Source: Rhodobacterales bacterium (lineage in GTDB: Bacteria; Pseudomonadota; Alphaproteobacteria; Rhodobacterales; Rhodobacteraceae). From it: DNA of 64,000 bases. Shown one piece after another: positions 51,052-60,510 of this stretch (positions are counted from its first letter, which is position 1; the number at the start of each line of letters is the position of its first letter). The stretch is taken from NCBI GenBank assembly GCA_002748265.1, contig PDRY01000015.1, positions 1 through 64,000 on the forward strand, in the 5' to 3' direction. A program made the translations under genes and the position numbers. The notes beneath the pieces are model-generated. The model did no database searches, had not been told where the DNA came from, and worked only from the letters and a program-made list of their open reading frames with translations.

Positions 51052-52386
51052 TTAGCGCAACGGGCCCAGCACCCGCTCCGCCGCCGCAGCGACGCGCAGC
51101 AGCCGGGCATCCTGCCCCGCGAGCCCGTTCAACAGGATGCCGCAGCCATCCACACCCGTGGGCAAGCTCACACCGCACCCGCCCATGAGGTTGCCGATGC
51201 GCGTGTTGCGCAGCGCCAGAAGGTTGGCGCTGACATAGTAGGCGCTGTCCTCCAGCAGACGCGCAACCTGCGGCGCCCGGATCGGCGCAGTGGGGCACAG
51301 CACCGCATCATAGCCCGCGACCCGCTCGGCCCAGCGGGCACGCAGGCGCTCCAGCTTGCGCCAGGCGCGCAGGTAGTCCGACGCGCTGACATCCGCTCCG
51401 GCGTGGACGCGCTCATGGATCGGAGGCCACATGGCGTCAGGGTTCTGCTCAATGCGCGGGCCCCACTCGGCCCAGGCATCAGCGGTGTAGAGCGGCCCGG
51501 CGAGGGCAAAACCATCCTCCAGCTCGGGCGCAGCGATGCGGGTGAAGACCGCGCCTTCCTCCTCCAGCCGGGCACAGGCAGACGCAAAGGCCGAGGCCGG
51601 TTCGGACTCCAGATCGCCCATGGCGATCGTCTCGAGGATCGCGAACCGCGCGCCCTTGAGCGACGCGCCCGCGAGATCAGGCGCCGGGCCGCCCAACGCG
51701 CCCAGCATCAGGGCCGCATCCGCAACCGATCGGGTCAGCGGGCCCACGGTGTCGAACCGCTCCGCCAAGGGCACGACCCCCGTCAGGGGCAGCAGGCCAT
51801 GGGTGGTTTTGAGCCCCACCAGATCGTTCCACGCCGCCGGGATCCGCACCGACCCGCCGGTGTCCGACCCGACCGCCGCCGCAGCGAGCCCCTGCGCCAC
51901 CGAAGCGGCTGCGCCCGAGGACGACCCGCCGGGCACCGCCCCCGGATCAGTCCGGTGCGGAGGCGTTTGCGTGATCGGGTTCAAGCCAAGCCCGGAAAAG
52001 GCGATTTCGGAAAGATGCGTCTTGCCCAGGCAGACCAGCCCTGCGGCCGTCGCGCGGCGGAGCACTTCTGCATCCTGTTGCGGCACCCGGCCCGCCATCA
52101 AGGCGGTTCCCGCCTCGGTCGCCGTTCCGGCGCTGTCGAACAGGTCCTTCCAGCTCACCGGCACCCCGTCGAGCGCAGAGCGCCGCTGGCCATTTCGCGC
52201 GCGGATGCGGGCCGCTTCGGCCTCCGCTCGAGCGCGTTTTGGCGTGGTGCGGGTGTAAATCCGGGATGCATCGGGGTGCCGGTCAATGGCCGCAAGGTAG
52301 GTGTCGCACAGCGCTACGGGGTCGATCTCACCGCTGCCGATCTGACGCCCCAGGGCGCTCGCTTCCATCCACAGCCACTCTTCCAT
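51052..52386 (-). CDS. Amidase-signature-family hydrolase
   Basis: A 444-residue amidase of the GatA-like family, with the Ser-cisSer-Lys triad: Lys in VSWKDLFDS (near 80), GGSSSGAAASVA (serine near 155) and GSDTGGSVRIPAA (nucleophile near 178). It has no Asn/Gln tRNA partner genes nearby, so it probably hydrolyses a small amide rather than acting in tRNA amidation. It is divergent from the UbiH-family gene. Confidence 0.88.
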   Translation of the reverse strand: MEEWLWMEASALGRQIGSGEIDPVALCDTYLAAIDRHPDASRIYTRTTPKRARAEAEAARIRARNGQRRSALDGVPVSWKDLFDSAGTATEAGTALMAGRVPQQDAEVLRRATAAGLVCLGKTHLSEIAFSGLGLNPITQTPPHRTDPGAVPGGSSSGAAASVAQGLAAAAVGSDTGGSVRIPAAWNDLVGLKTTHGLLPLTGVVPLAERFDTVGPLTRSVADAALMLGALGGPAPDLAGASLKGARFAILETIAMGDLESEPASAFASACARLEEEGAVFTRIAAPELEDGFALAGPLYTADAWAEWGPRIEQNPDAMWPPIHERVHAGADVSASDYLRAWRKLERLRARWAERVAGYDAVLCPTAPIRAPQVARLLEDSAYYVSANLLALRNTRIGNLMGGCGVSLPTGVDGCGILLNGLAGQDARLLRVAAAAERVLGPLR

Positions 52387-52497
52387 GATCGCGCCTCCCG
52401 CTGGTTTCGGCCTGAATGCCAGCTTTGCCCGCCCCCGAAAAGCCCCGCGACCGACGCGCGCATGGACAATCGGCGCCTAGCGTGAATAGTGCCGGGT

Positions 52498-53703
52498 ATG
52501 ACAGTGGACCATGACATCCTGATCGTTGGCGGCGGGCTCAATGGCCCGGCGCTTGCCCTGGCCTGCGCACAGGCTAACCTGAGCGTTGCGCTGATCGACC
52601 CGGCCCCCGCCGATGCACCCACCGACTTCGACGGGCGCTCCTATGCGATCTCCAAGGGCTCGCAGCGGCTTCTGGCGGCCATCGGCCTTTGGGAACAGCT
52701 TGGCCCGCAGGCGCAGGAGATGACGGAGATCAAGGTCACAGATGCCGCGCCGGGCCGACCGCCCGCGCCGCAGATGCTGCATTTCCAAAGCGACGAAATC
52801 GAAACCAAACCGATGGGCTACATGATCGAGGACCGGCACCTGCGCGCCGCGCTCGCTCCGGCTCTGGATCATCCGCTGATCACCCGGCACGCGGGCCGCA
52901 CCGCCGTCGCGCAAGAGATCTCCGGGCCGCACGCCGCGGTCACGCTGGACGATGACACCGTGCTGACCGGCCGCCTTCTGGTCGGCGCCGATGGTCGCGC
53001 CAGCGGCACCCGCGAACGCGCCGGGATCAAGCGCCGGTTCTGGCCCTACGGGCAGTCCGGCGTGGTCTGCACCCTGACCCATGAGCGCCCCCATGGCGGG
53101 GTCGCGCATCAGCAGTTCATGCCGGAAGGGCCTCTCGCGATCCTGCCGCTGACGGGCAACCGCTGCTCTATCGTATGGAGCGTAACCGAGGCCCATGCCA
53201 AAGCGCTCCTGGAGCTGCCCGAGGACGATTTCCTGAGCGCGCTGCGCCCGATCTTTGGCGATTTCCTTGGGGAGATCAGCCTCACCGGTCCGCGCTTCGC
53301 CTACCCGCTGACTTTCTCGCTGGCCGATCAGTTCACGGCCCCCCGCCTGGCTCTGCTGGGCGATGCGGCGCACGGGATGCACCCGATTGCGGGTCAGGGG
53401 CTCAATGCCGGGCTACGCGATGTGGGGGCTCTGCACCACGTTCTGGAAGACGCGCGCCAGCGGGGCGAGGATATCGGCGCCGCCAACGTGTTGGAGCGCT
53501 ATGCCGAATGGCGGCGGTTCGACGTGACCACGATGATGGTGGCGACCGATCTGACCAACAAGCTGTTCTCCAATGACAGCCCCCTGCTGCGCGGCGTGCG
53601 CGATCTGGGGCTGGGGCTGGTCAATGCCACCGCGCCGCTCCGCCGGACCTTCCTGCGCGAAGCCGCGGGCCTGACCGGAGACCTGCCCCGCCTGATGCGG
53701 TGA
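52498..53703 (+). CDS. UbiH/UbiF/COQ6-family FAD-dependent monooxygenase
   Basis: A 401-residue flavoprotein of the aromatic-ring hydroxylases used in ubiquinone synthesis. The N-terminal FAD loop is LIVGGGLNGPALALA, the middle motif LVGADGRASGTRE, and the C-terminal LLGDAAHGMHPIAGQGLNAGLRD. Which ring position it hydroxylates (UbiH, UbiF, UbiL or UbiM type) cannot be told. ATG at 52498. Confidence 0.9.
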   Translation: MTVDHDILIVGGGLNGPALALACAQANLSVALIDPAPADAPTDFDGRSYAISKGSQRLLAAIGLWEQLGPQAQEMTEIKVTDAAPGRPPAPQMLHFQSDEIETKPMGYMIEDRHLRAALAPALDHPLITRHAGRTAVAQEISGPHAAVTLDDDTVLTGRLLVGADGRASGTRERAGIKRRFWPYGQSGVVCTLTHERPHGGVAHQQFMPEGPLAILPLTGNRCSIVWSVTEAHAKALLELPEDDFLSALRPIFGDFLGEISLTGPRFAYPLTFSLADQFTAPRLALLGDAAHGMHPIAGQGLNAGLRDVGALHHVLEDARQRGEDIGAANVLERYAEWRRFDVTTMMVATDLTNKLFSNDSPLLRGVRDLGLGLVNATAPLRRTFLREAAGLTGDLPRLMR

Positions 53704-53718
53704 TCCACCGCCGGGCGC

Positions 53719-53910
53719 TCAGTCCAGAGTGCGCGCCTCATCGACCAGCATGACCGGGATCCCGCCCCGGATCGGGTAGGCCAGATGCGCCGCGCGCGAG
53801 ACAAGCTCCTGCCGCTCCGCGTCGTAGCGCAGGCTGGCACGAGTCTGCGGACAGACCAAAGCTTCGAGCATCTTCGGGTCGAAACCGGGGGTTTGCGGGG
53901 TGTCGGTCAT
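53719..53910 (-). CDS. Trm112-like small protein
   Basis: A 63-residue UPF0434/Trm112 fold protein ([33 protein letters not shown]). Only one cysteine is left, so the zinc site of the classic version is lost. It overlaps the LON-domain gene by 4 bases and is translated together with it. Confidence 0.85.
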   Translation of the reverse strand: MTDTPQTPGFDPKMLEALVCPQTRASLRYDAERQELVSRAAHLAYPIRGGIPVMLVDEARTLD

Positions 53911-54536
53911 TGAATGCGGTCCTCGTTCTCGCCGCTGCGCAGGGCGAATTCCAGCAAAGTCACCAGCGTCTCGCGCCGGGTGGTGAGAGACGGCGCCTCC
54001 AACAGCGCCTGTTTGTCATCGGGCTCCAGCGGGATCATCATCGACAGCGCATTGATGAGCAGCTCATCGCTGGCCTCGCGCAGGGTTTCCCAATCGGTGT
54101 CCAGCTCGCGATCAGAGAAGAACCGCTGGAGTAGCTTCATCAGCGCGGTGCGGTCCAGACCGGGATCGCGTTCTTCCGTGCGGGAAAGATCGCGTTCGAA
54201 CCCCTCCCAGCTTACGGAGCAGCGACGATACGGGGTAAAGCCCTGCACCTCTTCCAGGATGCGGAACCGCGACTGCCCGGAGAGCGACAGCATGTAGCGC
54301 CCGTCATCGGTTTCGGAAAACCCGACGATCCGCCCCACGCAGCCAATGCGCTGCAACCCGTGATCGCCACTGGGCTGGACCATGCCGATCAACCGCCCCG
54401 GCTGCTTGAGCGCATCGTCAAACATCGCGAGGTAGCGCGGCTCAAAGATGTGCAGCGGCAGCCGGGCGCGCGGCAAAAGCAGCGCGCCGGGGAGCGGAAA
54501 GACCGAGATCACATCGGGCAGGTCAGAGGCGTTCAT
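53907..54536 (-). CDS. LON substrate-binding-domain protein
   Basis: A 209-residue protein made of a single LON N-terminal (PUA-like) domain ([40 protein letters not shown]) and a helical tail, without ATPase or protease parts. Such proteins may recruit substrates or act as adapters. It sits 26 bases after a thioredoxin gene and overlaps the Trm112-like gene, an arrangement seen in other Rhodobacterales. Confidence 0.88.
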   Translation of the reverse strand: MNASDLPDVISVFPLPGALLLPRARLPLHIFEPRYLAMFDDALKQPGRLIGMVQPSGDHGLQRIGCVGRIVGFSETDDGRYMLSLSGQSRFRILEEVQGFTPYRRCSVSWEGFERDLSRTEERDPGLDRTALMKLLQRFFSDRELDTDWETLREASDELLINALSMMIPLEPDDKQALLEAPSLTTRRETLVTLLEFALRSGENEDRIQ

Positions 54537-54562
54537 GACCCCAGCCTAGCGCGCCACGCGCC

Positions 54563-55459
54563 TTAGGCAAAGATCATTGACGACAGCTTGCGCCGCCCGG
54601 CCAACGTCACCGGATCCTGAGCCCCGAGCGCATCGAACAGTTTGAAGAGCTGCTCTTTTGCGGCGCCGCCATTCCATTCGCGGTCCCGCCGGAACAGCTC
54701 CAGCAGCTCGGTCACGGCGGCTTCGTTGTCGCCGTTGGCCTGAAGCGCCACCGCCAGATCGAACCGCGCCTGATGGTTGGCCTCATCGGCTTCGACGGCG
54801 GCGCGCAGATCGGCCACGGGGCCCGCATCTTCGGCCTGACGCGCCAGTTCGATCTGAGCGCGCACGGCCTCGATCTCGTGGGCGGTGGCAATTTCGGCGG
54901 GCGCGCCGTTGAGCACGGCTTCCGCCTCTTCGGGCTGGCTTTGGGCCAGATGCGTCTTTGCGAGCCCCGCAAAGGCGGCGGCGCTCATCGGATCTTCTTC
55001 GAGGATCGCGGCGAAGGTCTCGGCGGCGTCGGCCACCTCGCCCTCTTCCAGCATCGCTTCGGCGGCGGCGATGGCATCGGCCAGCCCGCCGTCTTCCTCG
55101 TGCATGTCAGCGATCTTCTTCACGAAGGCTTCGACCTCGGACGGCGGGAGCGCGCCCTGGAACCCGTCCACCGGCTGGCCCTGGTGAAAGGCGTAAACCG
55201 TTGGGATCGACTGCACGCGCAGCTGACCGGCCATCATCTGGTTTTCGTCGATATTGACCTTCACCATGCGGACCTTGCCGCCCGCCGCGTTCACCGCCTT
55301 CTCCAGGGCGGGGCCCAGTGTCTTGCACGGGCCGCACCAGGGCGCCCAGAAATCAACGATCACCGGGGTGGTCTGGCTGGCTTCGACCACATCCACCATG
55401 AAGCTGTCATCGGTGCCGTCGATCACGTGAGACGGGGCTTGCGCGTCGCTTCCGATCAT
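54563..55459 (-). CDS. Thioredoxin-family protein with TPR-like tail (CnoX/YbbN type)
   Basis: A 298-residue protein. Thioredoxin domain residues ~1-115 have an intact WAPWCGPCK site. The C-terminal ~170 residues form tetratricopeptide-like helices (EDPMSAAAFAGLAKTHL, NHQARFDLAVALQANGDNE). Related proteins combine redox and chaperone activity. GGAGG lies before ATG 55459. It is likely in one operon with the LON-domain and Trm112-like genes. Confidence 0.93.
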   Translation of the reverse strand: MIGSDAQAPSHVIDGTDDSFMVDVVEASQTTPVIVDFWAPWCGPCKTLGPALEKAVNAAGGKVRMVKVNIDENQMMAGQLRVQSIPTVYAFHQGQPVDGFQGALPPSEVEAFVKKIADMHEEDGGLADAIAAAEAMLEEGEVADAAETFAAILEEDPMSAAAFAGLAKTHLAQSQPEEAEAVLNGAPAEIATAHEIEAVRAQIELARQAEDAGPVADLRAAVEADEANHQARFDLAVALQANGDNEAAVTELLELFRRDREWNGGAAKEQLFKLFDALGAQDPVTLAGRRKLSSMIFA

Positions 55460-55517
55460 ATCGGATCCTCCAAATGTGTTTGGCTCCGATATGGTGGGCA
55501 GGGGGCCGGAAGTCAAA

Positions 55518-55550
55518 GGGGCTTTGCCCCCCGTCCCTGCGGGCTTCACC
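55518..55550 (+). repeat. Partial copy of the structured intergenic repeat
   Basis: GGGGCTTTGCCCC (55518-55530) followed by GTCCC-TGC-GGGC (55533-55544) matches the first two hairpins of the repeat at 4380-4447 and 62071-62143. The GTATT-AAATAAGAAGA tail is missing. Confidence 0.5.
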
Positions 55551-55613
55551 GATCGGTCATCACACCGCGCCAGTCGCAGAGCTGGCTTCGCGGATGACAC
55601 GGATGCTCAACGT

Positions 55614-55850
55614 TCAGATCGCCCGCCCCAACCACACGGTTCTGGACCCTTGTGTCGGAATCGCTTTGAAACCGTGCCGCCCCCAGAACCCAAGAGCCCT
55701 CGCATTGGCAGCGTTGACGCCGACATGGACTGCGTGCGCGCCCAGCTCAGAGGCCCGGCCCGCCCAGAGTTTCAGCAGATCGCTGCCCAGCCCCTGCCCG
55801 GCTCAGGACACCATCGATGCTCCCTACGGAACCAGCATGACGATCACGCC
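55614..55850 (-). pseudogene. GNAT acetyltransferase remnant
   Basis: On the minus strand an open segment (55614-55802) encodes the C-terminal half of a GNAT domain, AGQGLGSDLLKLWAG (acetyl-CoA loop) to ANARALGFWGRHGF. It is interrupted upstream by in-frame TGA (55803-55805) and TAG (55824-55826) codons, and no N-terminal half was found. The gene is dead or has lost its front. It occupies the gap between the thioredoxin and AraC genes. Confidence 0.75.
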
Positions 55851-55881
55851 AGTTCTGCAACTCTAATGCGATGAGCCCCCA

Positions 55882-56697
55882 TCACACCGGAATCCAAACC
55901 TCACAAGTGCCGGAACCGGTCTGCGGATCCATCCGATCATCGTAGAGCTCGAAATCCGGGGCATCCGTCGGACTGAGCCCTGCATCGGTCAACCCGTGAT
56001 CCCAGATCGCGCCGATGAAGGCGGGGAGATCGGACAGGTGCCCGGTGAAGGTAAAGACGGCATAGCGGCCTGCGGGGACGCGGGTCTGCTCCATCCCCTT
56101 GGGGATCGCGCTGCCCGGCGCGGCCTCGGCGCCCGCCATGTAGCGGAAGCGCGCCTCGCTGGTCTTGTCGTAGCACACACCGAAACAGCGCGGCCCGGCG
56201 GCCTCCACCTCCCCCATCCGGGCGTTGAACTCTGCCCAGAGCGCCGGGATCTGCGGGATTGTTTCGGGGGTGAATTCGCGGGCGATCCCGATGGCGGAGA
56301 AGCCGCCCCCGTCGCGCAGCTCCGGGTCGGGGATGATGCTTTTCTGGCTTTCGGTCATGGCAAGAGGCTCCGTCAGGTTGGAAGGCAGCGCACCGCGCAT
56401 CTGGCTGGGCGGTGCACCAAACTGATCCGAAAAGGCACGGGTGAAGGCTTCGTGACTGGCATAGCCTGCGTCAAGCGCGACGGTCAGAAGATCGTCACCC
56501 TGCGCCACGGCGGACGCGGCGCGCGACAGCCGCCGGGCCCGCAAATAGCGCATGACGCTCCAGCCTGTGCGCGCCCGAAAGGCGCGGCTGAGGTGATAGG
56601 GGCTCACGCCCAGATCCCGCGCCAGATGGGTGAGGGAGAGATCCTCCTCACCCATCCGTGTCTCAATGTGCCACAGGGTCGTGTTCACCAGGTCCAT
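55882..56697 (-). CDS. AraC-family regulator with GyrI-like effector domain
   Basis: A 271-residue protein. Two HTHs (LTHLARDLGVSPYHLSRAF; LLTVALDAGYASHEAFTRAF) lie in the first ~110 residues. A C-terminal GyrI/effector-binding domain (EFTPETIPQIPALW; YAVFTFTGHLSDL) would sense a small molecule or drug. The reversed order (DNA-binding domain first) is typical of the Rob/SoxS-related group. Target genes are not evident. Confidence 0.9.
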   Translation of the reverse strand: MDLVNTTLWHIETRMGEEDLSLTHLARDLGVSPYHLSRAFRARTGWSVMRYLRARRLSRAASAVAQGDDLLTVALDAGYASHEAFTRAFSDQFGAPPSQMRGALPSNLTEPLAMTESQKSIIPDPELRDGGGFSAIGIAREFTPETIPQIPALWAEFNARMGEVEAAGPRCFGVCYDKTSEARFRYMAGAEAAPGSAIPKGMEQTRVPAGRYAVFTFTGHLSDLPAFIGAIWDHGLTDAGLSPTDAPDFELYDDRMDPQTGSGTCEVWIPV

Positions 56698-56769
56698 ATA
56701 TCCCGTCCTTGTTCGGATGGGTTCGGGTGTAGCGACGGTAAGAGGCCTGCGCTTGATCGGGATTGATCC

Positions 56770-57552
56770 CTACAGATCGAAGGTCGCAAAGACCGGCGCA
56801 TGGTCCGACGGTTTTTCCCAGCCGCGCGCCGCCCGAAGGATGCGCGAGCCATGGGCGGCGTTCGCGATGTCGGCCGAAGCCCAGATGTGGTCCAGACGGC
56901 GCCCCTTATCGGCGGCATCCCAGTCGCGAGCACGGTAGCTCCACCAGCTGTAAAGCTGGCCTTCGGGGATGTCGGCGCGGGTCACATCCGTCCAGCCGCC
57001 GGCCTCCTGAACCTGGGCAAGCGCCTCGACCTCGATGGGCGTATGCGAGACGACCTTGAGAAGCTGCTTATGCGACCAGACATCGTCCTCTCGGGGGGCG
57101 ATGTTGAGGTCTCCGACCATGATCTCCCGCTCGGGCCGGTTGGCATGGAAGGCGTTGCGCATATCGGTGAGGTAATCGAGCTTTTGCCCGAATTTCTCGT
57201 TCACCTCGCGGTCAGGAACGTCGCCGCCCGCCGGGACATAGAAATTGTGGATCACCACCCCGTTTTCGAGCCGCCCGGCGATGTGGCGGGCATGGCCCAG
57301 ACCCGCGTGGTCCTCTGCGCCTGCTTCCTCCATCGGGATCTTCGACAAGATCGCGACCCCGTTATAACCCTTCTGCCCACGCGCCACGATATGCGGGTAG
57401 CCAAGAGCTTCGAAGGACGGGATTTTCTCCACCGGGCTCTTGCACTCCTGTAGGCAGAGCACGTCGGGCGCCTCTTCCTCAAGCAGCTTTGCAACCAGCC
57501 CTTCGCGCAGGCGGACGGAGTTGATGTTCCAGGTGGCAAGGGTGAAGGACAT
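56770..57552 (-). CDS. xthA: Exodeoxyribonuclease III
   Basis: A 260-residue AP endonuclease / 3-prime exonuclease of base-excision repair. ATWNINSVRLRE, LQECKSP (catalytic Glu near 37), MVGDLNIAPREDDVW and the C-terminal PSDHAPVFATF are all present. No family-unusual features. Confidence 0.95.
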   Translation of the reverse strand: MSFTLATWNINSVRLREGLVAKLLEEEAPDVLCLQECKSPVEKIPSFEALGYPHIVARGQKGYNGVAILSKIPMEEAGAEDHAGLGHARHIAGRLENGVVIHNFYVPAGGDVPDREVNEKFGQKLDYLTDMRNAFHANRPEREIMVGDLNIAPREDDVWSHKQLLKVVSHTPIEVEALAQVQEAGGWTDVTRADIPEGQLYSWWSYRARDWDAADKGRRLDHIWASADIANAAHGSRILRAARGWEKPSDHAPVFATFDL

Positions 57553-57674
57553 GGGTCGGCTCCGGTTGGGTTCAGGGCCAAGCCTAGAGGGTCAGGGCCG
57601 CGATGGCCATGCGGGAAGGGGCCCGGATTCGCGTGGAAGGCGCGAATGTCAGGAAGGCGAGCGATGTCCCCCTA

Positions 57675-58163
57675 TCAACTATTGTCAGACTGTCGTCGCA
57701 GGCGGCCCAACATCCGCCGCACGATCCACCGATGCGCAATACCGACCGGGAGCATGTAAACGCGACCGAAGAGATTATGCACACACACCGAAGAAGTTAC
57801 CGAGAGGCTCTTATCCTGGATCGAAATGCACGTCATGACGTCGAGATGGCGGTCCCGTTCAGTGAGAACCAGACACTCGTCATCGACGTGTTCGACCAGG
57901 AAAAAGTCCAGGTTCTGGCCGACGCTTACGGACTCGCATGGCGTCCCGCTAAAGCCCCCAATACGTTTCACGCCAAATGCTGACGAAATCGCGTCGCGTA
58001 TCCTGAAAGCGATTTTCAGGATTGGCTGCGGGGTGCTCATGATCGCGTTCCAGGCCTCCAACGCGGTCATTCTCTCAGGCAGACAGGTGTCTTGCCGATC
58101 GAAATAGTAAAGCTCCGACAACGGTCGCAAAACTCGAATATTGGTGTTCGGCAAAACGATCAT
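57675..58163 (-). CDS. DUF2867-type protein
   Basis: A 162-residue protein with the DUF2867 pattern: SVSVGQNLDFFLVEHVDDE, then LVLTERDRHLDVMTC and FGRVYMLPVGIAHRWIVRRML. Its function is unknown; distant likeness to START/SRPBCC-like proteins has been suggested. It starts at ATG 58163 with GGAG 7 bases upstream. Codon use is AT-richer than xthA on one side and the VOC gene on the other, suggesting import. Confidence 0.7.
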   Translation of the reverse strand: MIVLPNTNIRVLRPLSELYYFDRQDTCLPERMTALEAWNAIMSTPQPILKIAFRIRDAISSAFGVKRIGGFSGTPCESVSVGQNLDFFLVEHVDDECLVLTERDRHLDVMTCISIQDKSLSVTSSVCVHNLFGRVYMLPVGIAHRWIVRRMLGRLRRQSDNS

Positions 58164-58329
58164 GGTTGCACTCCATCTGCAATGCAGCATTGCGCAATAA
58201 GGACCCAGACCCATCCTTCGCAACAGAACATTCCATCCCTACCGCTAAGCCAGCCTCAAATCGGGGACCTTGCTCAACAGCACCGGCCACGGGATGGTGA
58301 TGATGATGGGCGGGGCTTGTTCCGGCTTC

Positions 58330-58704
58330 TCAGTCATAGCTCACAACCTCCCATTCGATCCCGTCAGCATCATCGAAATAGAACCGGCGACCGGGCTCAT
58401 AATCGCCGTGGTTATAGGGGGTGAACCCGGCGGCCCTTACCCGCTCCTCGACGGCGTTGAGATCATCGACCACCACGCCGATATGGTTCAGCCACCCGGT
58501 GGAGCGATAGTCAGCCCCGCGCAGATCGCTCTTCTCAGGCGCCTGATAGGCGACGACGTAGAAATCGTCTCCGCCGACGTGTTTGGAATGCCCTCCGGCC
58601 TTGCTGTCCCCTTCCCAGCGGATGCGCCAGCCGAACACATCGCCCAGCCAGCGGGCCGTGGCGGCGGCATCGGATACGGTCACGTTCACATGTTCCAGCG
58701 TCAT
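58330..58704 (-). CDS. VOC-family protein, candidate SoxR target
   Basis: A 124-residue glyoxalase-fold protein (MTLEHVNVTVSDAAATARWL; GWLNHIGVVVDDL; FYFDDADGIEWEVVSYD) with the His and Glu needed for one metal site per dimer. It may detoxify an electrophile or resistance compound, not identified. Its promoter has a SoxR-type box and 19-bp spacing, and a SoxR-like regulator gene lies opposite, 73 bases away. Confidence 0.85.
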   Translation of the reverse strand: MTLEHVNVTVSDAAATARWLGDVFGWRIRWEGDSKAGGHSKHVGGDDFYVVAYQAPEKSDLRGADYRSTGWLNHIGVVVDDLNAVEERVRAAGFTPYNHGDYEPGRRFYFDDADGIEWEVVSYD

Positions 58705-58736
58705 GTCTTTGCTCCTTTCGCGAATCGACGCTGATG

Positions 58737-58767
58737 GTTATGCAAGCTAAAGCTAACTTTAGCTCAA
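58737..58767 (-). promoter_or_regulatory. SoxR-type promoter of the VOC gene
   Basis: On the minus strand TTGAGC (58762-58767) and CATAAC (58737-58742) are 19 bases apart, the over-long spacing typical of MerR/SoxR-activated promoters. An 8-bp inverted repeat AGCTAAAG-CTAA-CTTTAGCT (58745-58764) fills the spacer, with the same 7-4-7 geometry as the E. coli SoxR box. Confidence 0.75.
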
Positions 58768-58777
58768 GAGGTTTCTC

Positions 58778-59695
58778 ATGAGTGAGATCACCATCGGTCA
58801 GCTGGCGCACCGCACCGGGGTCGCCGTGTCAGCGCTGCGCTATTACGAGACCCTCGGCATCCTCAGCCCGAACCGCACCGCCAGCGGGCAGCGACGCTAT
58901 CCCAAGAGGGACATTCGCAAGGTCAGTTTCCTGATCGCGGCGCAGAGGTTCGGCTACACCCTGCCCCGGATCGCGGACATGCTGTCCGGCCTGCCCGAGG
59001 GGCGCGCCCCGAACGCGGCGGACTGGGCGCAGATTTCAGACGGGTTTGCGGCGGATCTGGATGCGCAGATCGCACAGCTTCAGAAATTGCGGGGCAATCT
59101 GGACGGCTGCATCGGTTGCGGCTGTCTCAGCTTGGAAAAATGCGCGCTCTATAACCCGGGCGACGAAGCGGCCGAACGCGGCCCCGGACCTCGCTTTGTG
59201 ATGGGGGACAAACCCAAACGCCGCCCGGATCCGGCCATCTGGCGACCGGCCCAGAAGGTCCGCGTCAAGGTGTTGGGGCTCGCCTGGCGGGACGGGCGGC
59301 TTCTGGCGGCGGACGTGCCCGATGACAGCGGCGCCGTGAAGGGCGTGCGCCCCCTGGGCGGCACCGTGGAGTTCGGAGAGCACACCGAAGATGCCCTGAG
59401 CCGCGAATTCCGCGAGGAGCTGGGGGTGGAGATCACCATCACCGGCGCCCCGCATGTGGTTGAGAACCTCTTCACCCATGAGGGCGCGCAGGGGCACGAG
59501 GTGCTGTTTCTCTACGATATCGCCCTGCCCCAAGGCGCCTTTGCCGGGCAGGAGGAAATCCCCTTCGTCGAAGATGGCGGCACCCCTTGCCTTGCGCGGT
59601 GGCACGCCCTGACCGATCTGGACCGGCCCGGCGCCCCGGCGCTCTACCCCGATGGGCTGGGCGCGCTGCTGAAAGATCAGGCGCGGAGCCGGTAG
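58778..59695 (+). CDS. SoxR-type regulator fused to a NUDIX domain
   Basis: A single 305-residue frame. Residues 1-~125 are a MerR-family SoxR protein with winged helix ([20 protein letters not shown]) and the [2Fe-2S] cysteines C111, C114, C116 and C122 in CX2CXCX5C order. Residues ~160-300 are a NUDIX hydrolase with an exact box ([21 protein letters not shown], residues 194-217). SoxR normally ends near residue 150. An in-frame ATG at 59201 has no Shine-Dalgarno, so two proteins are unlikely. It is divergent from a VOC gene with a SoxR-type promoter. The 3-prime end overlaps the response regulator by 19 bases. Confidence 0.85.
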   Translation: MSEITIGQLAHRTGVAVSALRYYETLGILSPNRTASGQRRYPKRDIRKVSFLIAAQRFGYTLPRIADMLSGLPEGRAPNAADWAQISDGFAADLDAQIAQLQKLRGNLDGCIGCGCLSLEKCALYNPGDEAAERGPGPRFVMGDKPKRRPDPAIWRPAQKVRVKVLGLAWRDGRLLAADVPDDSGAVKGVRPLGGTVEFGEHTEDALSREFREELGVEITITGAPHVVENLFTHEGAQGHEVLFLYDIALPQGAFAGQEEIPFVEDGGTPCLARWHALTDLDRPGAPALYPDGLGALLKDQARSR

Positions 59696-60363
59696 CCCCC
59701 CTGCTCCGTCACGAGGATGCGGGCATTGGAGGGATCGGGTTCGATCTTCTGGCGCAGCCGGTAGATGTGGGTTTCCAGCGTGTGGGTCGTCACACCGGCA
59801 TTATATCCCCACACCTCGTGCAGAAGCTGATCCCGCGGCACCACACCTTCGGGCGCGCGCTGCAGGAACTTGAGGATATTGGTTTCCTTCTCCGTGAGGC
59901 GGATCTTCTTATCCTCCTCGGTCACCAGCAGCTTCTGCGCGGGGCGGAAGCTGTAAGGGCCGACGGTGAACACCGCGTCTTCGCTGGCCTCATGGGTGCG
60001 CAGCTGGGCGCGGATGCGGGCCAGCAGAACCGGGAATTTGAACGGCTTAGTCACATAGTCGTTCGCCCCGGCATCGAGCCCCAGGATCGTGTCGCTGTCC
60101 GTGTCATGGCCGGTCAGCATCAGGATCGGGCATTTGACCCCCTGCTTGCGCAGCACCTTGCACAGCTCGCGCCCGTCGGTGTCGGGCAGGCCCACGTCCA
60201 GGATCACCAGATCGAACAGGCCTTCCTTGCTGCGCGTGATGGCCTCCGCGCCGTTCGAGGCCTCGAACACGTCGAAATCCTCCGTCATGACCAACTGTTC
60301 GCCAAGCGCTTCGCGCAAGTCATCATCATCATCGACAAGCAGGATTTTCTTAAGCTGCGACAT
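59677..60363 (-). CDS. OmpR/PhoB-family response regulator
   Basis: A 228-residue two-component response regulator. The receiver domain has the acidic pair (LLVDDDDD), phospho-Asp in [13 protein letters not shown] (near 55), Thr in LTGHD and Lys in VTKPFKF. The C-terminal winged helix is [18 protein letters not shown], then [18 protein letters not shown]. No histidine kinase is adjacent, so the partner is unknown. It is divergent from ribA. Confidence 0.92.
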   Translation of the reverse strand: MSQLKKILLVDDDDDLREALGEQLVMTEDFDVFEASNGAEAITRSKEGLFDLVILDVGLPDTDGRELCKVLRKQGVKCPILMLTGHDTDSDTILGLDAGANDYVTKPFKFPVLLARIRAQLRTHEASEDAVFTVGPYSFRPAQKLLVTEEDKKIRLTEKETNILKFLQRAPEGVVPRDQLLHEVWGYNAGVTTHTLETHIYRLRQKIEPDPSNARILVTEQGGYRLRA

Positions 60364-60510
60364 GGTGTTCTCCGGTTTCACGTTCTTTTGACAGTTGGCC
60401 GCAGCGCCGGAAATAGCAAGAAATGTGGCAAATCGCTCACGCGGTCGTGTCGCAGACTTGCGATTTGTTTCAAGCCGGGACAGGGAAAGGGGATCATTCC
60501 CGGAGGTCTC

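Noticed and set aside
59201-59695. Separate NUDIX gene starting at the in-frame ATG 59201
   Set aside because: No Shine-Dalgarno precedes it, and the frame is continuous with SoxR, so a fusion is the simpler reading.
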